A stretch of DNA of 64,000 nucleotides from Acidimicrobiales bacterium (GTDB lineage: Bacteria; Actinomycetota; Acidimicrobiia; Acidimicrobiales; SHLQ01). Shown here piece after piece: positions 7,780 to 15,790 of this stretch. The stretch covers positions 420,425 to 484,424 of the forward strand of contig JAHDCX010000001.1 in NCBI GenBank assembly GCA_020629635.1, written 5' to 3'. The position numbers were made by a program, and so were the translations under genes. The notes beneath the pieces are model-generated. The model ran no database searches, had not been told where the DNA came from, and saw only the letters and a program-made list of their open reading frames with translations. Numbering within the stretch: position 1 is the first letter of the stretch; every line of letters begins with the position of its first letter.

Positions 7780-7811
7780 TTGACCCTCCATAGTACTGGA
7801 GGGTTTAGGGT
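7780..7811 (+). promoter_or_regulatory. MerR-type promoter/operator with over-long spacer
   Basis: A -35-like TTGACC (7780-7785) is followed, after a 19-20 base spacer, by a weak -10 (TTAGGG or TAGGGT from 7805). The spacer carries the inverted repeat ACCCTCCA-N6-TGGAGGGT (7783-7804). An over-long spacer with a centred palindrome is the hallmark of MerR-family promoters. It reads towards the gene at 7848. Confidence 0.8.
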
Positions 7812-7847
7812 CGACTGTGAGCAGGCCCGAATGAGGAGGAGTGTGGG

Positions 7848-8150
7848 GTGCGACAGGTCGAGTTGTTGTATTTCGATGACTGCCCCAATTGGCGCGACGC
7901 CGACGAGCTACTGGGTCGGCTGGCCGGTGAGGTCGAGTTCGAGTTGACCAGACGGCTGGTCACAGCGGCGGAGGAGGCCGAGGCGCTGGGGTTTCGGGGT
8001 TCGCCGTCGATCTTGGTGGACGGTGTGGATCCGTTCGCGGCAGGTGATGAGCCGGTGGGGTTGTCGTGTCGTATCTACCAGACCCCGCACGGCCCGGCCG
8101 GGTCACCGACTCTGGACCAGCTACGGGCCGTGCTGACTTGCGGGGCGTGA
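7848..8150 (+). CDS. Thioredoxin-like metal-locus protein (Cys form)
   Basis: A 100-residue thioredoxin-fold protein starting at GTG 7848. It opens VELLYFDDCPNW, with a single redox Cys (codon TGC) just after the first strand. It contains GFRGSPSILVDGVDPF, the cis-Pro loop, and ends in LDQLRAVLTCG. Short proteins of this kind occur in actinobacterial mercury and heavy-metal operons. From memory, some relatives are annotated as a (seleno)protein family because Sec replaces the DDC cysteine; here it is an ordinary Cys. It is the first gene behind the MerR promoter. The role, perhaps thiol handling of metal or oxidised partners, is inferred. Confidence 0.75.
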   Translation: MRQVELLYFDDCPNWRDADELLGRLAGEVEFELTRRLVTAAEEAEALGFRGSPSILVDGVDPFAAGDEPVGLSCRIYQTPHGPAGSPTLDQLRAVLTCGA

Positions 8151-8203
8151 GGTGCCGGCGATGAGCACCGGCCTGGCGCCGACGGTGGGGGAGCTTGGAG
8201 ACG

Positions 8204-8419
8204 ATGGCTGAGACCCTCCCGTCGCGGGTCGCCACCCTGGGCGCGGTCGGCCTCGGGGTCTGCTGTGTGCTGCCGCTGGTTTTGGGCAGCCTGTCGGTTG
8301 CGGCGGGAGCACTGGTTGGTAGCGGCCTGTTGATGCTCGCCGGAGTGCTCGGGATCGCGCTGCGGTGGCAACGCCGTCCTGCACGGGAGGTGGAGGAGGG
8401 CGAGGTTCGTGCCCACTGA
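8204..8419 (+). CDS. Small MerT/MerF-like membrane protein
   Basis: A 71-residue protein with two membrane helices. The first helix contains GLGVCCVLPLVLGS, a vicinal Cys pair followed by a Pro, as in the first helix of MerT/MerF mercuric transporters. A basic C-terminal tail (RWQRRPAR) follows. The second cysteine pair found in MerT/MerF loops is missing. ATG 8204 is preferred over the TTG nine bases upstream. The stop overlaps the GTG of the rhodanese gene, so the two are coupled. Placement after a MerR promoter supports a metal-handling role; specificity is unproven. Confidence 0.65.
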   Translation: MAETLPSRVATLGAVGLGVCCVLPLVLGSLSVAAGALVGSGLLMLAGVLGIALRWQRRPAREVEEGEVRAH

Positions 8420-9077
8420 CATCGATCTCGCCGAACTCGACGGATTGTTGGCCGGTGGGGCCCAGCTGGTGGAGGTCCTCCCGGCGGTCGAGTACGACGA
8501 GGAGCATCTCCCCGAGGCGATCAACATCCCGCTCAAGACCCTCGACGAGTCGGCCGTGGGTGGGCTGGATCGGGCCCGGCCGGTGGTGGTGTATTGCTGG
8601 GACTCGCTTTGAGACATGAGCCAGCGGGCTGCGTGGCAGCTCGAACGGCTCGGATTCAGCGAGGTGTACGACTTCGTGGCCGGCAAGTCCTACTGGATCG
8701 CGAGCGCCCGTCCAACTATCGGAACCACCGGCGAGGCCCGGGTGAGCGACCAGATGCGAACCGATCCGGTGACCGCTGGACCCGGCGAGACCGTGGCCGC
8801 AGCCCGGACCCGCCGTGACGACGCCGTTGATGTGGTGGTGGTCAACGAGCACGACATCGTGGTTGGCGTTGCCCGTGCGGCCCGCCTCACAACCGCAGAC
8901 CCCGAGGATCCCTTGGGCAAGATTATGAGCGTGGGGCCGACCACAGTCCGGCCCGACGAACCACTCGAGGCCCTGCAGGCCCGAATGAGCGCGATATCGG
9001 TGCGGTCGATCCTCGTGACAAAACCCACCGGCGAGCTCGTCGGCGTCTACCACTCGGCCACCAGCCCGAAGCTATGA
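8409..9077 (+). CDS. Candidate selenoprotein: rhodanese-CBS fusion with in-frame TGA
   Basis: One frame from GTG 8409 to the TGA at 9075, interrupted by TGA at 8610-8612. Read through, it encodes 222 residues. Residues 1-100 form a rhodanese domain (VEVLPAVEYDEEHLPEAINIPL, then VVVYCWDSL-U-DMSQRAAWQLERLGF and YDFVAGKSYW). Residues about 110-215 form a CBS-domain pair (VSDQMRTDPV, GKIMSVGPTTVRP). C63 is the canonical catalytic Cys. TGA falls at residue 68, where I recall relatives having a second Cys (YCxDxxCDLSxRAA). A hairpin with loop GGGCT lies 14-18 bases after the TGA. The gene sits in a decaying island, so a nonsense mutation (TGC or TGT to TGA) is the rival reading. It overlaps genes on both sides. 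Confidence 0.65.
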
Positions 9078-9312
9078 CCGAGCCTGATCACACCGAGATC
9101 ATCGAGCTGCTGGCCAGCACCGACAGCGACACCGCTGTGGCAGTGGCCGCGATTCAGCGCCTCGGGCTGCGCTCGCTGCTCCCGGACAGCAACTCGAGAT
9201 CCACGACCTCGCCGAGCAGGCCGAGCTGACCGTGGACGAGGAACGGGCCGGTGTCGGCAGCTTGATGGCGGCGGGTCGCATCGAAGTCGACGGCGACGCC
9301 GTCGTCCCGTGA
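9074..9312 (+). pseudogene. Small hypothetical protein gene with a probable frameshift
   Basis: The ATG at 9074 overlaps the rhodanese stop and encodes TEPDHTEIIELLASTDSD and onward to LGLRSLLPD before reaching TGA at about 51 residues. Around 9180, removal of the frame constraint (one missing base after CTGCTCCC) restores a longer reading, GQQLEIHDLAEQAELTVDEE, which continues to SLMAAGRIEVDGDAVVP and the stop at 9312. The joined product would be about 78 residues. I do not recognise the family. The frameshift could be real decay or a sequencing error. Confidence 0.45.
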
Positions 9313-9425
9313 GGGGTTCATCGAGTCGATGGCGGCGGGACCGGGGCCGGCGGGGTCTTGAACTGGCAGGCACCCGGTCTTCAGTCGGTTGGGCGAGTGT
9401 TGGGTGGTGGTGTCATCGGGCGGTT

Positions 9426-10898
9426 CTACGTGGCCGGGTCGGTCGGCGACAGCGGGGGCTTCGCGGCTGGAGGGTGGGTGGCGTGTTTGCTGATCTCGAT
9501 CCACGCCGATCCAGCGATGGCAGCGAGGGCTGAGAGCCCGACAAGGTGCGGGTCTATGGCGACGATGTGGAGTGCGTCTCGAAGGGGGCTCCACACTAGG
9601 AGGGCGGCGACGAGGGCGATGACCGCTGCTGCCCATGTGAGCATGACGCGGTTGGTGGTGAGCCCCAGGCGTGTGAGGGGTGTGTGGTCGCTGCGCAGGT
9701 GGAAGGCGAGCATGACGTGGCCGAGCTGCCAGGTGATGAAGGCCACGGTGGGGGCCTGGTCTGGTGAGCCCAGGGCGCGGGTTGCGAGGTAGGCGCTGGT
9801 GACTGCGGCGAAGAGGCTGAGGCCGGCGGTGAGGATGCCCCTGATGAGGGTGGGGTCCAGGAATCGTCGCCGGGTGTCGATCGGATCTCGATCCATGAGG
9901 TCTGCTTCGGGGGCTTCGGCAACGAAGGCGGCTGACGCTGCCAGGTCCATGAACAGTTCCATGACGATGATCTGAATTGGGGTGAAGGGTTCGGTGAGCC
10001 CGGCGAGGGCAATGGCGAGCACGGTTGTGAGGAGCGCGACTTTCGCGGCGAGGTAGAAGCGCACGGCCTTGCGGAGGTTGGCGTGCAGGGCCCGTCCCTC
10101 TTCGATGCCGGATTCGAGGGTGGCGAAGTTGTCGTCGGCGAGCACGAGGTCGGCTGCGTCGCGGGCGATGTCGGTGCCTTGGATGCCCATCGACACGCCG
10201 ACGTCTGCGGCGGCCAGGGCGGGGGCGTCGTTGATGCCGTCCCCGGTGACGGCGATGACCTCACCGCCGCCTTGCAGGGCACGAACCAGCTGGAGCTTTT
10301 GGGCCGGTGCGGCTCGGGCCACCACGCCGCCGTGCGCGAGACGATCGCGTAGGGCTGTGTCATCGAGTGCGTCGAGGTCTGTTCCGTTGATCACGGGGCT
10401 GGTGTTGATGCCGACCACGGTCGCGATGGCTTTGGCGGTGGCGGCATGGTCTCCGGTGACCATGACGATGTCGATGCCAGCCCGCGCACACGCAGCCACC
10501 GCGGCGGGTGCTTCGGCGCGCACGGGATCGGCGAGAGCGATGAGGCCAAGCAGACAGAGATCGCGTTCGGCTTCTTCGGGGCTGGTAGGTATTGCGGACC
10601 GGGTAGCGGCGGCGACGGCGAGGACTCGGGCGCCGGTCGAACCCAGGCTCTCGGCCTCCGCGAGCAGCCGGGCCCGGGTGTCGCTGGTCATGGCCGTCTC
10701 GGTGCCGTCGGGGTCGAGGTAGCGGTCGCTGATCTCGAGTACTGCTTCGACAGCCCCCTTGACCGACACTCGGTACTGGCTGTCGACGTTGTGTACGACA
10801 CAGGAGCGACGCCGATCTCGATCGAATGCGAACTCGGCCACCGGTTCGGTCGCTGCCGGTGTTGCCGCTTCGATGGCTCGGTCGATCGGGTCTTGTGT
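9426..10898 (-). pseudogene. P-type cation ATPase, C-terminal half only
   Basis: The frame encodes the N- and P-domain remainder and the last membrane helices of a P2-type (Ca-ATPase-like) pump. Visible are the KGA motif (VSVKGAVEAVL), MVTGDHAATAKAIA, TGDGINDAPALAAADVGVSMG and FTPIQIIVMELFMDL. The actuator domain, the DKTGT phosphorylation site and the first helices are missing. The frame stays open upstream, but from about 10898 it is antisense to an IS110 transposase fragment, so the first 166 codons of the open frame are not ATPase. The gene was truncated by that insertion or recombination and cannot encode a working pump. Confidence 0.85.
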
Positions 10899-11276
10899 GG
10901 GTTCGGGCCCAGGACCGGCGCACGAACCCTCGCCGAGATCGGTGACCCAAACCGGTTCGAGACCGGCTCCCGCCTCGCTGCCTACGCCGGACTCGCTCCG
11001 ACCGACTGGAGATCCGGGCGATCCATCAACGGAGCGTTCCAACACCGTGGCGGCAACCATCGATTGAAGAACGCCATGTTCATCGCAGCGTTCGTCGCCA
11101 GCCAGTTCGACCCGTCCGCCAAGGCCTACTACCAACGCAAACGAGCCGAGGGGAAACGCCACAACGCCGCGGTCATCTGCGTCGCACGCCGCCGCTGCGA
11201 CCTCATCCTGGCCATGCTCAAGAACCAGACCCCCTACGACGCCAGCCGACACCACGACATCCCGATCGCCGCTTGA
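10899..11276 (+). pseudogene. IS110-family transposase, C-terminal fragment
   Basis: The plus strand encodes GFGPRTGARTLAEIGDPNRF, then a YAGLAP motif, then GGNHRLKNAMFIAAFVA and a basic tail ending HHDIPIAA. This is the C-terminal helix-hairpin-helix and transposase_20 part of IS110 family enzymes. The N-terminal DEDD catalytic half is absent, and the reading frame upstream is antisense to the P-type ATPase. It is an inactive remnant marking the join that destroyed the ATPase gene. Confidence 0.85.
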
Positions 11277-11287
11277 CAACAAGACAG

Positions 11288-11308
11288 GAACACCCCTCCG
11301 ACACCACT
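11288..11308. repeat. 21-bp direct repeat, left copy (tRNA-3'-like motif)
   Basis: A 21-base sequence running from GAACACCCC through TCCGACACCACT is repeated exactly at 12585-12605, so it brackets the IS481-like element. It contains the CTCCGACACCA motif resembling a tRNA acceptor 3' end with CCA. Confidence 0.75.
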
Positions 11309-11328
11309 GTGATGTCTCAGGACATCGG

Positions 11329-11358
11329 AAACCCTCGAACCCGGGGGTTCGAGGGTTT
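11329..11358. terminator. Strong hairpin next to the transposase stop
   Basis: AAACCCTCGAACCC and its exact reverse complement are separated by GG, giving a 14-bp stem immediately beyond the transposase TAG (11359-11361). It probably ends transcription from the element and blocks entry from outside. Confidence 0.7.
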
Positions 11359-12519
11359 CTACGTTTTGAAGCGGGGCTGGTAGCCGACATCGGGGTTGAG
11401 GGTGAGGTGTCGGATGAGTTCGCCCGTGGTCTTGTTCACGACTCGGATGTCGAGTTCGTCGATGATGAGCACGACGGGTGTGCCTTTGAGCGGACGGCCG
11501 AGGCTGATGTGGTGCATCCGACCAGCTCGGCGGAGTGACACGGTCCCGGTTTTGTCGATTCGGTCGTGGCGTATCCGATAGTGATTTCCGGCGCCGTGGT
11601 TGCCGGGGGCGTCTTTGGGCAACCGGCGGTAGGCGACCGCTGGTGGGACCTTGCCAACCGCGGTGTGAGCACGCCGATGGTTGTAGATGTCGACGAACTC
11701 ATCGATCAGGCATTGAAGACCGGCGAGTGTTTCCGCGGGTGGCCGGGCAGCGACCCATTTCTTGAGGGTCTGTTGGAACCGTTCGACTTTCCCGGTGGTG
11801 GTCGGGTGGTTGGGTCGGGTGTGTTTGTGGGTGATGCCCAACTCGGCGAGTCGGGTCTCGAGCTGGTTTCGTCCGCCCGGGTAGCCGGCGAACCGAACGG
11901 TGTAGACGAGACCGTTGTCGGTCAGCACCGACGCTGGGAACCCATGTGTTTCGGCGGTTTGGTCGAAGGTCTCACGAACGATGTTCCCGGTGACACGGCG
12001 GTGGGCCGAGACGTGGAGGGCGTATCGGGAGTGGTCATCGAGCCAGGTGATGGTCTCGGTGTCGGTGCCGTCGGCCAGGTAGATGTGGGTGAAGTCCGAC
12101 TGCCAGGTTTCGTTCGGTAGTGCGGCTTCGAACCGGACATAGCTCGACTTCGGCCGTTTCTTCGGGGCCGGCTCGACCAGCCCGGCCGCGACGAGCCGCC
12201 GCCGGATCGTGGACACCGACACGTCGATGCCGTGGTCGGCTTCGAGGTGCCATTGGATCGTGTGAGGGCCGGCATCCAGCCCATCTGTGGTGAGCTGTTC
12301 GCGCAGGTTCACAATCAGATCGCTCACGACATCCGCAACCCGGTTCGGTGACGAGCGCGGCCGCCTCGAACGAGGTTCGAACGCCGCCTCGCCCTCTGCC
12401 CGGTAGCGGGCCATCAGTTTCGAGACCCAACTCCGAGACACCCCGAATCGTCTCGCAGCTTCAGACTGCGAGATCCCCTCCACCGTGACCGCCGTGATGA
12501 TCGCTCGAGCCTTCGACAT
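11359..12519 (-). CDS. IS481-family DDE transposase
   Basis: A 386-residue transposase. It has an N-terminal helix-turn-helix (GISQSEAARRFGVSRSWVSK), a second winged-helix region, then the integrase core with the DDE triad: Asp in WQSDFTHIYLADG, Asp in SVLTDNGLVYT and Glu in TTTGKVERFQQTL. The C-terminal beta region (ISLGRPLKGTPVVLIIDE) is typical of the family. The frame is intact. ATG 12519 is chosen over the upstream TTG because it gives the usual MSKARAIITAV start. It is very likely mobile or recently mobile. Confidence 0.92.
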   Translation of the reverse strand: MSKARAIITAVTVEGISQSEAARRFGVSRSWVSKLMARYRAEGEAAFEPRSRRPRSSPNRVADVVSDLIVNLREQLTTDGLDAGPHTIQWHLEADHGIDVSVSTIRRRLVAAGLVEPAPKKRPKSSYVRFEAALPNETWQSDFTHIYLADGTDTETITWLDDHSRYALHVSAHRRVTGNIVRETFDQTAETHGFPASVLTDNGLVYTVRFAGYPGGRNQLETRLAELGITHKHTRPNHPTTTGKVERFQQTLKKWVAARPPAETLAGLQCLIDEFVDIYNHRRAHTAVGKVPPAVAYRRLPKDAPGNHGAGNHYRIRHDRIDKTGTVSLRRAGRMHHISLGRPLKGTPVVLIIDELDIRVVNKTTGELIRHLTLNPDVGYQPRFKT

Positions 12520-12584
12520 CACCCACGATGCCAACCCGACTGTTTCCTATGTCCTGAACAACATGTTTCCTATGTCCTGAACCA

Positions 12585-12605
12585 GAACACCCCTCCGACA
12601 CCACT
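12585..12605. repeat. 21-bp direct repeat, right copy
   Basis: Exact second copy of the 21-base sequence at 11288-11308, starting just after the right end of the IS481-like element. It lies within the last codons of the serine recombinase frame (SGVGGVF on the minus strand). Confidence 0.75.
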
Positions 12606-14061
12606 ACAAACCCCCGGTGCGACCGAGAGTTGGGCACGCCGGTTCTCGTGGTCGTAGAGGACCTCGAGTTGAGCGGTCTCGTAGACTCTGCGCCGATCTT
12701 CAGCGGATGCGGTCGAGAGAAGCGTGATTGCCTCAGCCAGATTTTCGGCTGCTCGCCGGATCTCTGTTTTGCTCAGTCCTGTGCCGCGGGTTGTTTGGCG
12801 AAGTCGTCGTTCGACGGTCGTGCGTTCGGCGCGGGCTTGTTCGATTCGTCGGGTGAAACCGGCTAGGGATTCGGGGTCTTCGGTCAGCCCGAGGGCAGTT
12901 TCGAAGTTGGCGATGCGTTTGTCGATCTGGCGGATCTCTCGACGGGCGGCGAGTTCTTCGGTCGGGCCCGATTCCTCCAGGTTGACTCCGGTGAGGGTCT
13001 CGATGGTTTGTTCGATGTGGTCGTTGTCGAAGAGTTGGGCGAGCCATCCGTCGATGACTGGCGTGAGTTGGTCTTCACGAACCGAGAGCGATTTCGGGTG
13101 GTTGAGGCCCGGGTGCTCGTCCTTCATTCGGCACCGGTACTGGAGGTGCCCGCGAACGGTGTTCGCCGATGAGCTTCCGGCCGCAGGCGTTGCAGGTGAT
13201 CATGCCTTTGAGCAGGTAGCTATTTGTCCGTTGTCTTGTCGGAGCTGATCTGCGTGTGCCCGCTGTGAAGACCGCTTGGGCGGCTTGTCATTCCTCGAGC
13301 GGGATGATGGCTTCGTGTGCTGGCTCCTTGGACCATTGCCAGTCGGCTGCAGAGTTCCAGCGTTGCTTGGTGACGTGCCCCGCGGCGACGTTGTCCACGT
13401 CGAGCAGCACTTCGTCTTTGCGTTGGCGCGCCCACACCTGAAAGCCGGTGTAGCGAGGGTTCTTCAGAATTGTTCGTACCGCGCTCTGTCCCCAGGTGCC
13501 GCGGCTTGATGAGCGGTGCCGGTTGCGTTCGGGGTCTGATGCGCTGGGTGAGAGTATGCCGTCGCCGGTAAGAGCGGAGGCGATTGCTTTGATGCCTGCG
13601 CCGCCGAGGAACTCTGTGTAGATCCGTTGGACGATAGGGGCGTATTCGGGGTGTGGTTCGAGCGTTCGAAGCCTCTTGCCGTCGAGTGCCTTGGCGGGGT
13701 TCGGGTGCGGGCCGGCGTCGGCGAGTGTGTATCCGTAGGGTGGTCGGCCGCCCTGGTATTTTCCGTCGAGGGCTACTTGGGCGTTCATTGCTGTCCGGAC
13801 GCGGATCTTGATCCGGTTGCGTTCGCCCTTTCCCATGCCTCCGTAGAGGTTCATGATGAGATCGTGGGCGTCAGAGGTGGGGTCGATGGGTCCGCCGATC
13901 TCGGGGACCCAGAGTTCGACGCCGAAGTGGACGAATACGGGGAAGGTGTCAGAGAACTGGGCGCCGTAGAAGGCACGTTGTGGTTCGCCGACGACGACTG
14001 CTTCATGTCGACGAGTCGGCATGTGACGTTCTCGGCGTGGGTGGTGTAGTTCATGGATCAT
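12585..14061 (-). pseudogene. Large serine recombinase, degraded
   Basis: Joined fragments give a large serine recombinase. From 14061 the frame shows the catalytic-domain remainder (EPQRAFYGAQFSDTFPVFVH, GGMGKGERNRIKIRVRTAM) and the recombinase domain (GGRPPYGYTLADAGPHPNP, AVRTILKNPRYTGFQVW), ending at a TGA (13288). The same frame then continues QAAQAVFTAG to a zinc-ribbon start (MITCNACGRKL). A frameshift near 13150 leads into the C-terminal coiled coil (12606-13127). The N-terminal catalytic Ser region is missing upstream, and the extreme C-terminus is cut by the IS481-like element. The gene cannot make active enzyme. It probably once mobilised part of this island. Confidence 0.85.
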
Positions 14062-14090
14062 CTCCCGTGGTTCGTGATGCGGACGCAGCG

Positions 14091-14711
14091 CTATGCTGCG
14101 TTCGCTGGGAGCGATCCCGCCGAGGCGGCTCGCGGTGTCAAGCCCTGGCCTTCGACCCGGAGGGCCGGGAGATGTGGTTCTCGGCGTAGCCGGCTGGCGG
14201 CGAACGGGCTTGATGCCGAGAGCGGGCCGTCACGGCACGGTTGCATGGCCGACCAGGTTGGTCTGTCGACGCGCTGCAGTAGCACCGGCACATGGCGCCT
14301 GCTCGAGCGACGGAACGTGTAGACGCACGCGAGCCGGAACCAGACGTGGCGGCGCATGGCGGCGAAGCGCGCCTTGTGGATCGGGCGGTGCACCGCGTAG
14401 CTCTCGACCAGGTGCGCCGATCTTCGTTGTCCGACGATCGGCGCGTGACCAGCTTGGAGGGCCCGTAGCTCGAGATGAACGCCGAGGTTGGCGAGGTCGT
14501 CTTCGGCGGGTCGGCGCGCCGTGCTGTCGAGGTCGATGATGTCGATGTGACGGGGTGCGGTGATGATGTTCTTGTCGTGGAGGTCGCCGTGGCTGCACAC
14601 CACAGGCGCCGAGGGCAGGGGCGGAAGCTGATCAGCTGTCGACGCAAGCTCGGACCGCAGGTGCGGCGCAACGGAAGCCGCCGAACAACGCAGGATTGCC
14701 GACCACATCAA
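14091..14711 (-). pseudogene. Phosphotransferase (APH-fold) C-terminal fragment
   Basis: The frame includes VVCSHGDLHDKNIITAPRHI and DIIDLDSTARRPAEDDLANL, the catalytic HGDxHxxN loop and the DxD metal motif of aminoglycoside/choline-kinase-like phosphotransferases, followed by RFAAMRRHVWFRLACVY. The N-terminal ATP-binding lobe is missing. Homology is lost upstream near 14700, close to the repeat at 14790, and the tail past about residue 145 looks non-native. It is a truncated remnant; the original substrate cannot be told. Confidence 0.7.
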
Positions 14712-14789
14712 CTCGAATACACAAACACAGGGCGAGCGACACTCAGCGCTGGGACCCAGCCCGAGGACCGGCCAGATGCTGCGCAGCGT

Positions 14790-14890
14790 GATTGCCAGTT
14801 GGCTGGATGCCGCTCAGCGCCGCTGGCTACTTCCGGGCGACACTGGATGCGTGGAGAGGGAGGTTTCTTCAAGGCCTCTCCGATACCACC
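14790..14890 (+). repeat. About 100-bp repeat ending in a tRNA-3'-like motif, copy d
   Basis: This segment aligns by eye over its whole length with 27080-27182 (shared GATTGCC, CTGG, TGCCGCTCA, CGCCGCTGG, GGAGGTTT and TTCAAG blocks). Near its end GGAGAGG (14853-14859) can pair with CCTCTCC (14875-14881) around a TTCTTCAAGG loop, then GATACCACC follows. The paired bases differ between copies while pairing is largely kept. It is probably an attachment-site or tRNA-derived scar. Confidence 0.55.
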
Positions 14891-14922
14891 AGATGTTTCA
14901 GGACATCGGAAACCCTCGAACC
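14891..14922 (+). mobile_element. Solo IS481-like end
   Basis: AGATGTT is followed by TCAGGACATCGGAAACCCTC and GAACC, the same terminal sequence as the left end of the IS at 11309-11341. It is again immediately next to the ACCACC motif and is followed by a short hairpin (CGAACCG-ACC-GGTTCG). No transposase follows, so it is a remnant. From 14923 to 14967 I see nothing else. Confidence 0.65.
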
Positions 14923-14967
14923 GACCGGTTCGGAGTGCCCTTCACCTATGGCGCTGGTGCTCGGCGG

Positions 14968-15783
14968 TTACGATCGAAACTCGCACGACGACTGTGGATT
15001 CGGGTACTGCAGGTCGGCTGGGTCGACGATGACGGCGTTGGTGGGAGCGGCATCGAACGGGTCGAGGCCGTCGTAGTTGGCGGTGATGGCGTAGCGGTTG
15101 CGGTGCGGGCTCGTGGACTCGCTCTGAGCGATGGGGCTTGCATCGACGATCATGGTGGTGACTCTCCCAGTTGGATCGACCACGGCAGTGATTGTCAGGG
15201 CATCGAGCGGCTCGACGTCAGAGTTCGCGGCATCGTTGAACCGTTCAATGTCGGCGACGATGACAAGCGTGTCGGACCCTTCCTGTCGGTTGTCGTCTGC
15301 TGTCTCGACAGAGGTCGCAACAGTGAACATTTCCATGACGGTCATGTTCGGATCGGGGAGCCGGAGGCCGGTTCGGATGTGCCCAGCGAGTGTTTCGCCG
15401 AACATGTCGGTCAGCGCCTCATCGTCGTTGGTTGGCCATGGAGTGGCGAGCCACGAACCGGGTATTTCGGGGTCGGGTACGGCGATTGTGTCTTCGGTGA
15501 CTGCGATGGCTGGTGCGTTCCGGCCCGGCTGGAGCCAGACGATTCCTTCCGCGACGTCGACGCTGCCAGTGATCTCGTCGATGCCTTGCAGGCAGGCGAG
15601 GTACGGTGATGGGCTGTCGGGGCGGTAGCCGAAGGTCCAGCGACTCATTGGCTCGACGGCTTCGATGCGTTGGATCACCGCGGCGGCGTCCGGGGTCACG
15701 TTCGGTCCGCCTGCACAGGCGGTGAGACCCGTTGCGAGTACGAGGACGGACGTTGCCCGAGCGGCGACCTCGCGTAGCGTCAT
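14968..15783 (-). CDS. Hypothetical lipoprotein next to haloperoxidase
   Basis: A 271-residue protein with a lipoprotein signal (GLTACAGG, lipid Cys near residue 22) and no recognised domain. It is rich in Asp, Thr and Val, with several beta-strand-like stretches (ALTITAVVDPTGRVTTMIVD near residues 190-210). The open frame extends well upstream, but that part overlaps the haloperoxidase. ATG 15783 yields the signal peptide and lies 7 bases after the haloperoxidase stop, so the two genes are probably co-transcribed. Function unknown; an accessory of the haloperoxidase is possible. Confidence 0.75.
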   Translation of the reverse strand: MTLREVAARATSVLVLATGLTACAGGPNVTPDAAAVIQRIEAVEPMSRWTFGYRPDSPSPYLACLQGIDEITGSVDVAEGIVWLQPGRNAPAIAVTEDTIAVPDPEIPGSWLATPWPTNDDEALTDMFGETLAGHIRTGLRLPDPNMTVMEMFTVATSVETADDNRQEGSDTLVIVADIERFNDAANSDVEPLDALTITAVVDPTGRVTTMIVDASPIAQSESTSPHRNRYAITANYDGLDPFDAAPTNAVIVDPADLQYPNPQSSCEFRS

Positions 15784-15790
15784 ACGTGGG

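Larger units (their letters stand above)
11309..12584 (-). mobile_element. IS481-like insertion sequence, apparently intact
   Basis: An element of about 1.28 kb with related ends: CTCAGGACATCGGAAAC at the left (from about 11316) and, on the other strand at the right, TTCAGGACATAGGAAAC (12565-12581), with a second copy just inside (12541-12557). It carries one full transposase gene and is bracketed by an exact 21-bp direct repeat. The right end interrupts the last codons of the serine recombinase frame. A further solo end lies at 14891. Confidence 0.8.

Noticed and set aside
13288..13290. TGA inside the serine recombinase as a third selenocysteine codon
   Set aside because: Relatives have an aromatic residue there, not Cys, and the gene has other lesions, so it is a nonsense mutation.
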